Assembly: GCF_005049105.1 (NCBI RefSeq)
Contig: NZ_SUKA01000003.1
Location: 248,001 to 312,000 of the forward strand
Reading direction: 5' to 3'
DNA from: Sphingobacterium alkalisoli
Lineage (GTDB): Bacteria > Bacteroidota > Bacteroidia > Sphingobacteriales > Sphingobacteriaceae
DNA length: 64,000 nt
Below are positions 26,306 to 35,786 of this stretch, piece after piece; the stretch's first letter is position 1; each line of letters opens with the position of its first letter. The notes beneath the pieces are model-generated. The model saw only the letters and a list, made by a program, of their open reading frames with translations, was not told the DNA's origin and ran no database searches. Made by a program: the position numbers and the translations under genes.

Positions 26306-27640
26306 ATGTCGCTAACTCTTAAAAATTTTATTAAGTACGTCGAACAACGTAATCCCCATGAACCTGAGTTTTTACAAGCCGTAGCAGAAGTAACAGAAGA
26401 TTTAATCCCCTTTATAAATGCGCTTCATCCGGAATTAATAGATCTGAAAATTTTAGAGCGGATGGTGGAGCCAGAGCGTATAATTTCCTTCCGGGTAAAC
26501 TGGCTGGACGATAACAATCAGATTCAAATCAACAGAGGATACCGTGTCCAAATGAGTAGTGCGATCGGTCCGTACAAAGGAGGTTTGCGATTTGCCCCAA
26601 ATGTAAATCTTAGTGTATTGAAGTTTTTAGCCTTCGAACAGGTTTTTAAAAACAGTTTGACCGGTCTCCCGATTGGAGGCGGAAAAGGTGGCTCAGATTT
26701 TAATCCCAAAGAAAAATCAGATAATGAAATTATGCGTTTCTGTCAATCCTTTATGACCGAATTATGTCGTCACATCGGATCCGATACCGATATTCCAGCT
26801 GGAGATATTGGTGTTGGAACACGCGAAATAGGATATTTATTTGGTCAATATAAACGTCTTCAAAATAATTTTACAGGTGTACTGACAGGAAAGGGTATAA
26901 ATTGGGGCGGTTCAGCTATTCGTCCGGAGGCTACGGGATATGGTCTGCTCTATTTTGTAGAATGTATGCTAACCCATAGAAAGGAAAATATCAATGGTAA
27001 ATTGACTGCAATTTCTGGAGCAGGTAATGTCGCATATTATGCAGCTGAAAAAGCGATTCAACTGGGTGCTAAAGTAATTACCCTATCGAATAGTACGGGT
27101 ACCATTTATGATCCGGAAGGTTTGACAACTGAAAAGCTAAATTACATCAGTACACTTGGAAGAGATTTAGCAAAATTTGCAAAAAAATATAAATCAGCAT
27201 CATTCCATGCCGAACAAAAACCTTGGCAATTTAAATGTGATATTGCATTGCCCTGCGCTACACAGAACGAACTGGATAATCGGGATGCTTCTCAGTTGAT
27301 AAAAAATGGTTGTAAAATCGTTGCGGAAGGTGCGAATATGCCGTCCAATGCTTTGGCAATCAAAGAATTTCTTAAAGCTAAAGTTTTATTTGCTCCAGGA
27401 AAAGCTGCCAATGCAGGTGGTGTAGCGGTCTCCGGATTAGAAATGTCTCAAAACGCAGTTGGCCTCCAATGGCATACAGAAGAAGTAGATGGTCGATTAA
27501 AGACCATTATGCAAAATATCCACGACACGTGTGTGCAATATGGTAATGAAGAAAATACGTTTATCAATTACCTAAAAGGAGCTAATATTGGCGGCTTCAT
27601 TAAAGTTGCAGAAGCAATGAAATCACAAGGCGTAGTATAG
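26306..27640 (+). CDS. gdhA: NADP-type glutamate dehydrogenase
   Basis: GdhA aminates 2-oxoglutarate with ammonium and NADPH. At 444 residues it has the hexameric type-I length. The substrate lysines lie in YKGGLRF (Lys91) and LPIGGGKGGSDF (Lys127), and the Rossmann site ISGAGNVAYYAAEKA is in the C-terminal domain. It would be the assimilatory partner of the ammonium transporter encoded 31 kb away. A 154-bp AT-rich leader precedes it, and a small unknown gene follows after 64 bp. Confidence 0.95.
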   Translation: MSLTLKNFIKYVEQRNPHEPEFLQAVAEVTEDLIPFINALHPELIDLKILERMVEPERIISFRVNWLDDNNQIQINRGYRVQMSSAIGPYKGGLRFAPNVNLSVLKFLAFEQVFKNSLTGLPIGGGKGGSDFNPKEKSDNEIMRFCQSFMTELCRHIGSDTDIPAGDIGVGTREIGYLFGQYKRLQNNFTGVLTGKGINWGGSAIRPEATGYGLLYFVECMLTHRKENINGKLTAISGAGNVAYYAAEKAIQLGAKVITLSNSTGTIYDPEGLTTEKLNYISTLGRDLAKFAKKYKSASFHAEQKPWQFKCDIALPCATQNELDNRDASQLIKNGCKIVAEGANMPSNALAIKEFLKAKVLFAPGKAANAGGVAVSGLEMSQNAVGLQWHTEEVDGRLKTIMQNIHDTCVQYGNEENTFINYLKGANIGGFIKVAEAMKSQGVV

Positions 27641-27704
27641 TGGATTCCGAAAACTGCTGCAATAGCATTTATAAACAATATAAAATAAAACTAAAAAGTA
27701 ACTA

Positions 27705-27950
27705 ATGCGCATACTTGCCGAACTCCCTCACCCCGACTGTAAAATTTCAATCTTCGGAATGAATCAAAAATTTATTATCAAATTCGAACAGGGTATTCTC
27801 GAACAATCATATAAATTGGCAGAAACAGATGTCACTGGAGGCGTAAATGGAATATTCGAATTGTTGGATGAAACGTTTATAAATCAGGTTTTAAGTAATT
27901 TTATAAACATGCGAACACACTTTATAGAGGCATACAATAGGTGTGAATAA
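27705..27950 (+). CDS. Small conserved hypothetical protein
   Basis: This is an 81-residue protein (MRILAELPHPDCKISIFGMN ...). It alternates strand-like and helix-like segments and has no signal or membrane helix. Proteins of this size and start occur in Sphingobacteriaceae as unassigned families; I do not know the function. It is 64 bp behind gdhA and could share its transcript. Confidence 0.65.
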   Translation: MRILAELPHPDCKISIFGMNQKFIIKFEQGILEQSYKLAETDVTGGVNGIFELLDETFINQVLSNFINMRTHFIEAYNRCE

Positions 27951-28006
27951 GTTAATGATACAAGTGGGTACAAACGACTGACTTATAGGTTTTTATTCTT
28001 ATTATA

Positions 28007-28039
28007 CCAATTTGACCAAATTAAATTTGGTCAAATTGG
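28007..28039. repeat. 33-bp perfect palindrome between convergent genes
   Basis: Arms CCAATTTGACCAAATT and AATTTGGTCAAATTGG are perfect reverse complements around a single A at 28023. Each arm contains a 14-bp near-palindrome (AATTTG-2 nt-CAAATT), so it could be a double protein-binding site or a bidirectional terminator between the 27705 gene and the sirtuin gene. Confidence 0.85.
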
Positions 28040-28137
28040 CATTAGCTAGATATAACTTGAATGAAAGTGTGTACAAATTATTTATATAAATATTGTATTT
28101 TATTGATTTTAAACAATTTATAATTGTACTCAGAATT

Positions 28138-28824
28138 TTATTTGGTCATACTTTCGACCAGAGCCGAAAGACCCGCTGTCGCCGTATCCCTAATAACGCG
28201 GGTATTTGATGGAACTTTGAAGTTATTTGCATTTGGGTCAATTACAATGATTTCGCAGCTCACGGCCGTTTCATATAGTAGATTTGCAGCAGGATAAACT
28301 TGCAGGGACGTCCCTACCACAATAAATATGTCAGCTATAGATGTAGCCTCTATAGCTGGAGCCATATTAGGAACCGATTCTCCAAACCAAACGACATGCG
28401 GCCGTAGCTGTGTACCCAGCTCACAGAGCTGTCCCATTTCTAAGTTATCACTATGGATAGGGTAAATGAGGTTGGGATTCTTCGTTGATTGAGCTTTCAT
28501 TATCTCGCCATGCAGATGCAATACATAGCTACTCCCTGCCCTTTCATGTAGATCATCGATATTCTGCGTAATGATTGCTACATCATATTGTTCTTCCAGA
28601 GCCACCAGCGCTTTATGCGCAGCGTTGGGTTTTGCTCTCCGACAAATAGACCTTCTTTCATTATAAAAGCGCTGCACGAGTTCCGGATTACGTATCCATG
28701 CCTGTGGAGTCGCTACTTCTTCTAAGTTATATCCTTCCCAGAGCCCATCATCACCTCGAAACGTTTGTAAACCACTGTCAACGGAAATTCCAGCTCCTGT
28801 AAAAACAACTACTTTCTTTTTCAT
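28138..28824 (-). CDS. cobB: NAD-dependent protein deacylase (sirtuin, zinc-ligand-less type)
   Basis: The sirtuin NAD site GAGISVDSGLQTFRG is at residues 10-24, TQNIDDLH at 86-93, and the catalytic His105 in HLHGE. It would remove acetyl or succinyl groups from lysines. The four Cys that bind structural zinc in most sirtuins are absent: the segment after HGE reads AQSTKNPNLIYPIHSDNLEM with no CxxC. I recall this as common in Bacteroidota sirtuins, so it is probably still folded and active. It lies after the arabinose operon terminator. Confidence 0.88.
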   Translation of the reverse strand: MKKKVVVFTGAGISVDSGLQTFRGDDGLWEGYNLEEVATPQAWIRNPELVQRFYNERRSICRRAKPNAAHKALVALEEQYDVAIITQNIDDLHERAGSSYVLHLHGEIMKAQSTKNPNLIYPIHSDNLEMGQLCELGTQLRPHVVWFGESVPNMAPAIEATSIADIFIVVGTSLQVYPAANLLYETAVSCEIIVIDPNANNFKVPSNTRVIRDTATAGLSALVESMTK

Positions 28825-28856
28825 TTGGATAATCTCGAATAATTTAACAAAAAATA

Positions 28857-28885
28857 AACGGGTAACATCATCGATGCTACCCGTT
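28857..28885 (-). terminator. Terminator of the arabinose operon
   Basis: The stem AACGGGTA / TACCCGTT has an inner CATC/GATG pairing. On the minus strand a T-rich tail (TTTATTTTTTG) follows. It lies between the symporter gene and the sirtuin gene. Confidence 0.85.
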
Positions 28886-28907
28886 AAAAATATTAATAAA
28901 ATATCAA

Positions 28908-30605
28908 TTACCAGAACTTTACGTAAAGCGCGCCGATTATAAGAATTGTTAATACAATCATCACCATCACGGATGGCTCCACTTTGAACATCTTCGTGTC
29001 GATCACAAATGCCTTAGGATTTACCTTAGGTCCTGCCAAACTCACAATTACCATAGTAAGCACAGTAAAAGCAAACGCTAACCCCATACAGATCTGAAAC
29101 GGTATCTCGTAGTTGTCTTTAGAGTTTGGATAGGCGGTATATAACAAGGTATCATTACCGAACAAGGCAGGTGCGTAATTATTGAATAGGACAGACAAGA
29201 GGAATCCCATGATTAATCCGGTAATCGCAGCTGCTCCGGTTGTTCTCTTCCAAAACATACCGAGCAAGAACATCGCCAGCACTCCCGGACTGATAAATCC
29301 TGTATACTTTTGGATAAACGTAAAACCGCCCTCGCCACCGATACCCAATAGATCATCCCAGGTGAACAAAACCGAAACTGCGATAGAAGCAATAACAGTT
29401 GCCTTTCCAATGTTTACTAACTTTCTATCAGTAGCATCTTTGTTCATATATTTTTTGTAGATGTCCATCGTAAAGATAGTGGCGATACTGTTTGCCTTTC
29501 CCGCTAGAGAAGCAACAATAGCCGCCGTTAACGCCGCTAGAGATAATCCTTTGATGCCGTCTGGTAGGAATCCTAAAATCGCTGAATAAGCATTATCTGC
29601 CCTAAAAACACCATTTGGCGCCATTTCTTGTTGCAATGCACCATTCTTGTATAATACGTAGGCAGCTATTCCTGGTAGCATTACGATCACGGGCATGAAT
29701 AGTTTTAAGAAACCTGCAAATAAGATACCTGTACGGGCTGTTTTTAAATCCGCTCCTAACGCTCTTTGCGTAATGTACTGATTACATCCCCAATAATTGA
29801 GATTAACAATCCAAATACCAGCCAAATACATTCCAATACCGGGAAGCATTAAATACTTATTGATCTCTTCTTGCGTGGAGTTTTCAGTTGGTTTTTCAAC
29901 TATCAGCTTAAAATGTTCGGGCGAATCCTTCATTAATTGGGTGAAACCCGCTAATACATCATTTCCTAATCCAAAATGTTGACTGACCAGCTGTAATGCA
30001 ACATATGTCGTTGCCACACCACCAATAATGAGTACCACAACTTGGATTACATCGGTAAAACCGATTACGCGCATTCCACCTAATGTGATGACAATAGCAA
30101 AGATAGAAATTAGGATAATGATTAGATGAAAACTACCACCACCCGCTAGGTTATCGATTGCGATCGCTCCTAAATAAAGAATGGACGTCAAGTTTACAAA
30201 AATGTAAAGAAACAACCAAAATATAGACATAATAAGACTTGTGGTCTCGTTATATCTTCTATTAAGAAACTGTGGCATAGTAAATATCTTATTTTTAAGA
30301 TACACAGGAATAAACCACACTGCTACAATAATCAACGCAATGGCGGCTATCCATTCGTAGGCCGCCACGGCAATACCAACTTCAAAACCATTACCACTCA
30401 TCCCGATAAATTGCTCCGCAGAAATGTTAGAAGCAATTAGAGAGGCTCCTATGGCCCACCAAGTCAAAGAACCCTCGGCCAGAAAATAATCTTGACTAGT
30501 TTGGTCTTTACTAGTCTTTTTTCTGTAAATCCAATATCCATAACCCGCTACTACGAAGAAATAGACAAAGAAAATTACATAATCAATTAATGCAAATTTT
30601 TCCAT
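28908..30605 (-). CDS. Sodium/sugar symporter (SSS family)
   Basis: The 565-residue protein has about 14 membrane helices. Diagnostic segments are LTWWAIGASLIASNISAEQF and MSGNGFEVGIAVAAYEW near the N-terminus, and LAALTAAIVASLAGKANSIA in the middle, as in SglT-type Na+/sugar symporters. Position 24 bp behind araA in the same transcript points to L-arabinose or a related pentose as the substrate; this is inferred from context. It ends the operon. Confidence 0.92.
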   Translation of the reverse strand: MEKFALIDYVIFFVYFFVVAGYGYWIYRKKTSKDQTSQDYFLAEGSLTWWAIGASLIASNISAEQFIGMSGNGFEVGIAVAAYEWIAAIALIIVAVWFIPVYLKNKIFTMPQFLNRRYNETTSLIMSIFWLFLYIFVNLTSILYLGAIAIDNLAGGGSFHLIIILISIFAIVITLGGMRVIGFTDVIQVVVLIIGGVATTYVALQLVSQHFGLGNDVLAGFTQLMKDSPEHFKLIVEKPTENSTQEEINKYLMLPGIGMYLAGIWIVNLNYWGCNQYITQRALGADLKTARTGILFAGFLKLFMPVIVMLPGIAAYVLYKNGALQQEMAPNGVFRADNAYSAILGFLPDGIKGLSLAALTAAIVASLAGKANSIATIFTMDIYKKYMNKDATDRKLVNIGKATVIASIAVSVLFTWDDLLGIGGEGGFTFIQKYTGFISPGVLAMFLLGMFWKRTTGAAAITGLIMGFLLSVLFNNYAPALFGNDTLLYTAYPNSKDNYEIPFQICMGLAFAFTVLTMVIVSLAGPKVNPKAFVIDTKMFKVEPSVMVMIVLTILIIGALYVKFW

Positions 30606-30629
30606 TATTAGGTTTATAAAGTTGTTAAG

Positions 30630-32129
30630 TTATTTGATCGTTTTATAATATACCTCACTCCATTTTAGTTCGTTTTCAAAATTAGTAAGTGATGTATTTG
30701 CATCAATTTTCACCAATTCAATATCTGCCATTCTCGAGAAATCCTCAAAATACTCCATTGTTAAATTTTGGCTAAAGACAGTATGATGCGCTCCTCCCGC
30801 ATAAATCCAAGCGGTACATGCCGTCTTCATATCTGGAAGTGGCTTCCATAAGACACGAGCTACAGGCAATTTAGGTAAATTTTCTACAACGTCAACAGCT
30901 TCAACCGTATTCACAACTAACCTAAATCGATTGCCCATATCGATCAATGATGCATTTAAAGCAGGTCCAGCACCAACATTGAATACCAAACGGGCCGGAT
31001 CAGCTTTTCCGCCAATACCTAAAGGATGAACCTCCAGGCGCGGTTTTTCCGCTGATAAAGAAGGATCTACCTCTAGCATATGCGATCCTAAAACCATAGA
31101 ATTATTTGGATCAAAGTGATAGGTATAGTCCTCCATAAAGGCATTACCACCTTCTAAGCCCTGAGCCATAACCTTACAGGCACGCACCAAAGCTGGCGTT
31201 TTCCAATCCCCTTCGCCTGCAAAGCCATAACCCTTTTCCATCAACCGTTGTACTGCAAGCCCTGGCAACTGCGCTAAGCCATGTAAATCCTCAAACGTAT
31301 CTGTGAAACCCTTATAACCACCTGAAGCTAAAAACTTAGAAAGTCCAACTTCAATTTTTGCTGCATCTACTATATTCTGCCGATTAACGCCGCCTTCCTT
31401 TACATCATCCGCCAAGATATAAGTCTCCTCATATTCCTTCAGCAATGCGCTAACCTCTTGATCCGTAGCATCATTGATCACTTCTACTAAATCGCCGACA
31501 GCATAGGTATTTACGGAGAAGCCAAACTTACTTTCAGCTTCTACTTTATCCCCATCAGTCACAGCTACATAGCGCATGTTGTCACCAAAGCGTACAAATT
31601 TTGCCCCTTGCCAATCGTGCCAAGCAGCTGCCGCCCTTGCCCATACATTGATTTTCTGCGAAACTTCCTCATCCTGCCAGTGACCGGTAACTACTTTCCG
31701 ATTGATACGTAAACGCGAAACAATAAAGCCAAACTCACGGTCACCATGAGCGGATTGGTTAAGATTCATAAAATCCATATCCATCGTTGACCATGGAATA
31801 TCTCTATTGTACTGTGTATGTAGATGCAAAAGTGGCTTATTCAAAATATTCAAACCTCTGATCCACATCTTTGCAGGGGAAAATGTATGCATCCACGTTA
31901 TAATACCGATACAATTTTTTGCTGTATTGGCTGCTAAGATTGTTTCGTAGATTTCATCGGTGTTTTTTACGATAGGCTTATAGATCACCTCTACAGGTAT
32001 TGTCTGCGAATCATTAAAATAATTTGCGATCTCTTCTGCATGTTTTGCAGCTTGCGCCAAAGTCTCCGGTCCATATAAGTCCTGACTACCGGTGATAAAC
32101 CAAACTTGTAATTTATTTATTTCTGTCAT
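30630..32129 (-). CDS. araA: L-arabinose isomerase
   Basis: AraA converts L-arabinose to L-ribulose using Mn2+. The 499-residue length is standard. Family segments [58 protein letters not shown] and ShML-type metal region [12 protein letters not shown] are present. It lies 20 bp after araD and 24 bp before the symporter. Together with AraB and AraD it sends arabinose to xylulose-5-phosphate. Confidence 0.96.
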   Translation of the reverse strand: MTEINKLQVWFITGSQDLYGPETLAQAAKHAEEIANYFNDSQTIPVEVIYKPIVKNTDEIYETILAANTAKNCIGIITWMHTFSPAKMWIRGLNILNKPLLHLHTQYNRDIPWSTMDMDFMNLNQSAHGDREFGFIVSRLRINRKVVTGHWQDEEVSQKINVWARAAAAWHDWQGAKFVRFGDNMRYVAVTDGDKVEAESKFGFSVNTYAVGDLVEVINDATDQEVSALLKEYEETYILADDVKEGGVNRQNIVDAAKIEVGLSKFLASGGYKGFTDTFEDLHGLAQLPGLAVQRLMEKGYGFAGEGDWKTPALVRACKVMAQGLEGGNAFMEDYTYHFDPNNSMVLGSHMLEVDPSLSAEKPRLEVHPLGIGGKADPARLVFNVGAGPALNASLIDMGNRFRLVVNTVEAVDVVENLPKLPVARVLWKPLPDMKTACTAWIYAGGAHHTVFSQNLTMEYFEDFSRMADIELVKIDANTSLTNFENELKWSEVYYKTIK

Positions 32130-32149
32130 TTTTACTGAATTATATAATT

Positions 32150-32851
32150 TTAGGATTGTCCGTAATATGAATCAGGTCCATGTTTACGTTCGAAATGTTT
32201 TTTAATCAAAGAATCTTTCAGACGGGGAGCATTGGGATTAACTTGCTCTGTTAAAAGAGCCATTTGTGCAACCGTTTCAAGAACAGCACTATTGTAAACT
32301 GCTTTATGACCATCCTTCCCCCAGGTAAATGGGGCATGATTTCCAACCAACACCATTTCTACTTCCTTATAATCCAACCCATTGTCCGTAAAATGATTCA
32401 TGATCTGAAAACCTGTTTGATATTCATAATCTCCTTCAATCATATCATCCGCCATGGGTGGCGCACATGGTATATCTGTGGTTAGGTGGTCGGCGTGCGT
32501 TGTTCCAAATATTGGAATATCACGTTGTGCTTGTGCCCATGCAGTCCCATAGGTTGAATGGGTATGGACGATACCTCCTATCTCTACCCAATTTTTATAT
32601 AAGACCGCATGTGTAAGTGTGTCGGAAGAGGGGCGTAATTCGCCTTCTATCACATTTCCATCAAAATCCACAATGACCATTTTTTCCGGCGAAAGGTCTT
32701 CATAAGGTACACCGCTTGGTTTGATGGCAAATACACTCCGCTCCCGATCGACCACACTTACATTTCCAAAAGTGAATAACACCAAACCTAGTTTAGGGAG
32801 CTGCATATTACATACATATGCTTCCTGTTTTATCTTTTGATAAACACTCAT
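32150..32851 (-). CDS. araD: L-ribulose-5-phosphate 4-epimerase
   Basis: AraD epimerises L-ribulose-5-phosphate to D-xylulose-5-phosphate. The class-II aldolase-like fold has zinc ligands at His96 and His98 ([16 protein letters not shown]), Asp77 in RPSSDT, and the family motif [10 protein letters not shown]. The length of 233 matches the enterobacterial enzyme. It begins 8 bp after araB ends, which indicates tight co-transcription. Confidence 0.95.
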   Translation of the reverse strand: MSVYQKIKQEAYVCNMQLPKLGLVLFTFGNVSVVDRERSVFAIKPSGVPYEDLSPEKMVIVDFDGNVIEGELRPSSDTLTHAVLYKNWVEIGGIVHTHSTYGTAWAQAQRDIPIFGTTHADHLTTDIPCAPPMADDMIEGDYEYQTGFQIMNHFTDNGLDYKEVEMVLVGNHAPFTWGKDGHKAVYNSAVLETVAQMALLTEQVNPNAPRLKDSLIKKHFERKHGPDSYYGQS

Positions 32852-32859
32852 ATCTTAAA

Positions 32860-34503
32860 TTAATTATAATTCTTTTCTAACGAATTACCTGTATCCAAGT
32901 AATTTTTATATCGCTTCTCGTAAACAAGATGGCGATCCGCATTTGGAACATATTCCTTATCAAACCCTTGTCCCATATGCTGCATTGCCGTCTCCACATT
33001 AGGATAAATCTCGGCCACTGTAGCAGCAAACATCGCAGCACCAATGGCACAAGTCTGTTCAGATCTATGTATTTTGATTGGCATATTCATAACATCCGCC
33101 ATCATTTGCATGATAAAAGAAGATTTTCGAGCGACTCCCCCAAGCCCAATCAGTCCGCGGACTTCTACTCCCTCACTGCGGAATCTATCAACAATCTTTC
33201 TCGCACCAAAACACGTGGACTCAACAATAGCTCTAAAAATCTGCACAACATCAGTTCCTAAATGTAACCCATAAATGGCTCCCTTGAGATTTTGATTGGC
33301 ATCTGGTGTTCTACGCCCATTAAACCAGTCGATAGCATAAGGCAGATTGGATGACACCTCCAATTCACTGGCCTTTTTACTTAATTCGACAATCAAATTC
33401 GCATTCAATTCCTCTATGATCTGAGGATCAGCATGTATTAATTGCAATGGTTGAATCAAGATATTTTTGAACCAAGCATATGCATCACCAAATGCAGATT
33501 GACCGGCCTCCAAGCCAACCATATCCGGAATAACCGATCCGTCTACTTGACCACATATACCTTTTACCAACGTGCTGCCAAATTCATCTTTGGGAATGAC
33601 CATCATATCACAAGTGGATGTCCCCATCACCTTACTTAAATAGTAAGGCTCGATCTGACCACCAACTGCCCCCATATGTGCATCAAAAGCTCCTATACCT
33701 ATCTTTACAGTAGCTGGCAGCCCCAAGCGGATAGCCCATTCTGCCGAAATAACTCCAGCAGCCTCCGCGGACGTATACGTTTTTTTAGAAATACGATCCA
33801 CAAAGCCATCCAATAAAGGATCAATCTTCTTGAAAAAATCATTCGGAGGATAGCCCCCAAAATCGGCAGACCATAGGCCTTTATGACCAGCAGAACATAC
33901 ACCTCGTTTGATTTCATCCGCATCCGAACCACCTGTTAGCAGAAAAGGTATCCAGTCACATTGTTCTACAAATGAATACGTATGGGCCTTTACTTTCTCA
34001 TCAACGCGTAGTATATGTAAAAATTTTGACCAAAACCATTCCGAAGAATAGATCCCTCCCACATACCTAAGGTAATCGCTAACATCTTCTTTGGCATGAC
34101 TATTTATTTCGTCCGCTTCCTGTACTGCAGTATGATCCTTCCATAAGACAAACATCGCATTCGGATTTTCACCAAATTCAGGCAATAGCGAAAGCGGTAC
34201 GCCCTCTTTATTAACAGCTATCGGAGTCGAGCCAGTGGTGTCAATAGAAATAGCTTTAATACTATTTGCAGCATCTTGGCCAACTTGCCTAATACAATCT
34301 TTGATGGTCGTTTCTAAACCTTCAATATAATCCAGTGGATGTTGTCTGAATTGACTTGCAATAGGCAGGCAGTATAGTCCTTTTTTCCACCTAGGATAGT
34401 AAAAAACAGAAGCGGCTAGCTCTGTTCCATTGGTAGCATCAACTAATACAGACCTTACAGAATCTGTCCCGTAATCCACTCCAATCACATAATTTGATCT
34501 CAT
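32860..34503 (-). CDS. araB: Ribulokinase
   Basis: This FGGY-family kinase of 547 residues phosphorylates L-ribulose. The start YVIGVDYGTDSVRSVLVDA is the phosphate-binding motif, IGAFDAHMGAVGG holds the catalytic Asp region, and GLIGLGGVARKSSFIMQMMA is the C-terminal ATP-site motif. It is the first gene of the operon. Its upstream 87 bp hold a promoter-like pair and a palindrome next to the regulator gene. Confidence 0.95.
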   Translation of the reverse strand: MRSNYVIGVDYGTDSVRSVLVDATNGTELAASVFYYPRWKKGLYCLPIASQFRQHPLDYIEGLETTIKDCIRQVGQDAANSIKAISIDTTGSTPIAVNKEGVPLSLLPEFGENPNAMFVLWKDHTAVQEADEINSHAKEDVSDYLRYVGGIYSSEWFWSKFLHILRVDEKVKAHTYSFVEQCDWIPFLLTGGSDADEIKRGVCSAGHKGLWSADFGGYPPNDFFKKIDPLLDGFVDRISKKTYTSAEAAGVISAEWAIRLGLPATVKIGIGAFDAHMGAVGGQIEPYYLSKVMGTSTCDMMVIPKDEFGSTLVKGICGQVDGSVIPDMVGLEAGQSAFGDAYAWFKNILIQPLQLIHADPQIIEELNANLIVELSKKASELEVSSNLPYAIDWFNGRRTPDANQNLKGAIYGLHLGTDVVQIFRAIVESTCFGARKIVDRFRSEGVEVRGLIGLGGVARKSSFIMQMMADVMNMPIKIHRSEQTCAIGAAMFAATVAEIYPNVETAMQHMGQGFDKEYVPNADRHLVYEKRYKNYLDTGNSLEKNYN

Positions 34504-34543
34504 TCTATTAATTGTTAAAATAACAGGTTTACTTTAATTCGTG

Positions 34544-34575
34544 TCAAGATAACGTTTAATATTGCATCTTACAAA
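34544..34575 (-). promoter_or_regulatory. Candidate promoter of the araBDA-symporter operon
   Basis: On the minus strand, TTTG (34572-34575) is followed by 20 bp and then TATCTTGA (34544-34551), close to TTTG-N19-21-TAnnTTTG. A TTATCGATAA palindrome lies immediately upstream of the -33 element. Confidence 0.5.
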
Positions 34576-34577
34576 TA

Positions 34578-34587
34578 TTATCGATAA
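34578..34587. promoter_or_regulatory. TTATCGATAA palindrome, candidate regulator operator
   Basis: A perfect 10-bp palindrome is directly upstream of the predicted -33 box of araB and adjacent to the stop of the Nudix regulator gene. A second dyad, TGTTA-AAA-TAACA, lies at 34513-34525 close to the araB start. Which of these the regulator binds is not known. Confidence 0.4.
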
Positions 34588-34590
34588 AAT

Positions 34591-35280
34591 TTAGTTAGGA
34601 TTCGGAATGAAGTTTATAAAAGCACTAAATTTTTCCTTATAAACATCGGAATTAAGCTTAAAATAATAGGCTCCTTTTTTGGAGTTCAACTTATCTTTTT
34701 CACTCGTTTTGACTAAAAGTTTTGTTGACAAGAGTTTTCTATTGAAATTGCGTTTATCTAAAATAATATCGTATACTCCTTCATATAAGGAAACTATTTG
34801 AGGAATTGTAAATTTATCAGGTAATAGTTCGAATAATATGGGGTGAAGAGCGGCTTTGTATTTAAGACGATTGCGTGCCGAAGCAACCATATCATTATGA
34901 TCAAGAATTAATTCAGGCACTTCCTTTAAGGAAAACCAAGCAGCTCTGTAATCGTTGATGATCTGGTGCTTATATTTTTGGATATCAATCAATGCGAAAT
35001 AACAAATGCTTATGGTTTTCCCATAGGGATCACGGTTCGGATTACCAAAAACATCCATCTGCTCCATATATACATCTTCAAGTCCGGTTAATTTTTTAAG
35101 GACTCGAATTGCTGCCTCGTCAGGACTTTCCATTTCTTCAATAAAGCCACCCATAAGGCTCCATTGGTCTTTAAGGGGTTCAAACCCTCTATGAATTAGC
35201 AATAGTTTAACATCTTCCCCGTCAAAACCAAAAATAATACAATCGATGGCTACAAAGGACTTACAAGTTTCAGGATACAT
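34591..35280 (-). CDS. araR: Nudix-family arabinose regulator (AraR/NrtR type)
   Basis: The 229-residue protein has an N-terminal Nudix fold and a C-terminal winged helix (about 150-229, PDKFTIPQIVSLYEGVYDI). The Nudix box starting at Gly45 keeps Glu51 and Arg59, but Val60, Lys63 and Leu64 replace the catalytic glutamates of REUxEE, so it should bind a ligand without hydrolysis. In Bacteroides a Nudix-type AraR represses arabinose genes and is released by arabinose. The place just upstream of araB fits that role. Alternatives such as NAD-responsive NrtR are less likely here. Confidence 0.85.
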   Translation of the reverse strand: MYPETCKSFVAIDCIIFGFDGEDVKLLLIHRGFEPLKDQWSLMGGFIEEMESPDEAAIRVLKKLTGLEDVYMEQMDVFGNPNRDPYGKTISICYFALIDIQKYKHQIINDYRAAWFSLKEVPELILDHNDMVASARNRLKYKAALHPILFELLPDKFTIPQIVSLYEGVYDIILDKRNFNRKLLSTKLLVKTSEKDKLNSKKGAYYFKLNSDVYKEKFSAFINFIPNPN

Positions 35281-35337
35281 AATTTATTGATATGAATAAT
35301 AGAGTTCGGATTACGAGCAACTACAAAAAATAATAGA

Positions 35338-35356
35338 GTTAACAACAAATGTTAAC
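35338..35356. promoter_or_regulatory. GTTAACA-N5-TGTTAAC inverted repeat upstream of the regulator gene
   Basis: A perfect 7-bp dyad with a 5-nt spacer lies 58 bp before the araR start. Another palindrome (AAATTAT-G-ATAATTT) is at 35369-35383. Either could be an autoregulatory operator or the terminator of the DUF2892 gene. Confidence 0.4.
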
Positions 35357-35382
35357 CCTACAATCACTAAATTATGATAATT

Positions 35383-35421
35383 TAATTACTTCACAAAATA
35401 TCACGCTAATTACTTCACAAA
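35383..35421. repeat. 15-bp direct repeat spanning the DUF2892 gene end
   Basis: TAATTACTTCACAAA occurs at 35383-35397 and 35407-35421, 24 bp apart. The second copy contains the last codons and stop of the DUF2892 gene, so the first is a recent tandem duplication of the 3' end. Confidence 0.8.
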
Positions 35422-35709
35422 GTAACGATGTTCGATCACCGTTACATCTTCTTTTTCTGTTACTCTTTCAATTACACTTTTCACCGTGCAATGCCCGGTA
35501 ACTCCTCTATAGACCAACGCGCTACCCAATGTAATTCCAGAAAACGCAGAAATAGGATTTTTAAAAAGCTGCTTCACTCCTATGCCTAATATCAACCCAC
35601 CAGATATTACAGATAACACTCGCTCAGAGGCTCCAACATTTCCGTCGCTACAATTATCCTCTATTTTTTGCTTTATTTTATCAAAAGCGAAATTTAATAT
35701 ACCATTCAT
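35410..35709 (-). CDS. DUF2892 (YgaP-like) small membrane protein
   Basis: The start at ATG 35709 (MNGILNFAFDKIKQKI) is preferred to the upstream ATG 35748, which adds a poor leader. The 99-residue protein has the DUF2892 arrangement: ERVLSVISGGLILGIGVKQL, a short break, and FSGITLGSALVYRGVTGHC, giving two membrane helices. The charged tail is EKEDVTVIEHRYFVK. Such proteins are small inner-membrane proteins of unclear role. The gene is divergent from the nuclease gene. Confidence 0.75.
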   Translation of the reverse strand: MNGILNFAFDKIKQKIEDNCSDGNVGASERVLSVISGGLILGIGVKQLFKNPISAFSGITLGSALVYRGVTGHCTVKSVIERVTEKEDVTVIEHRYFVK

Positions 35710-35786
35710 GATCAAAACTCTTTTTAAGTAAAACAACGAGAAAATCATTATGTTTGAGAAGTGTTACGAAATTTTGAAAAAAGACT

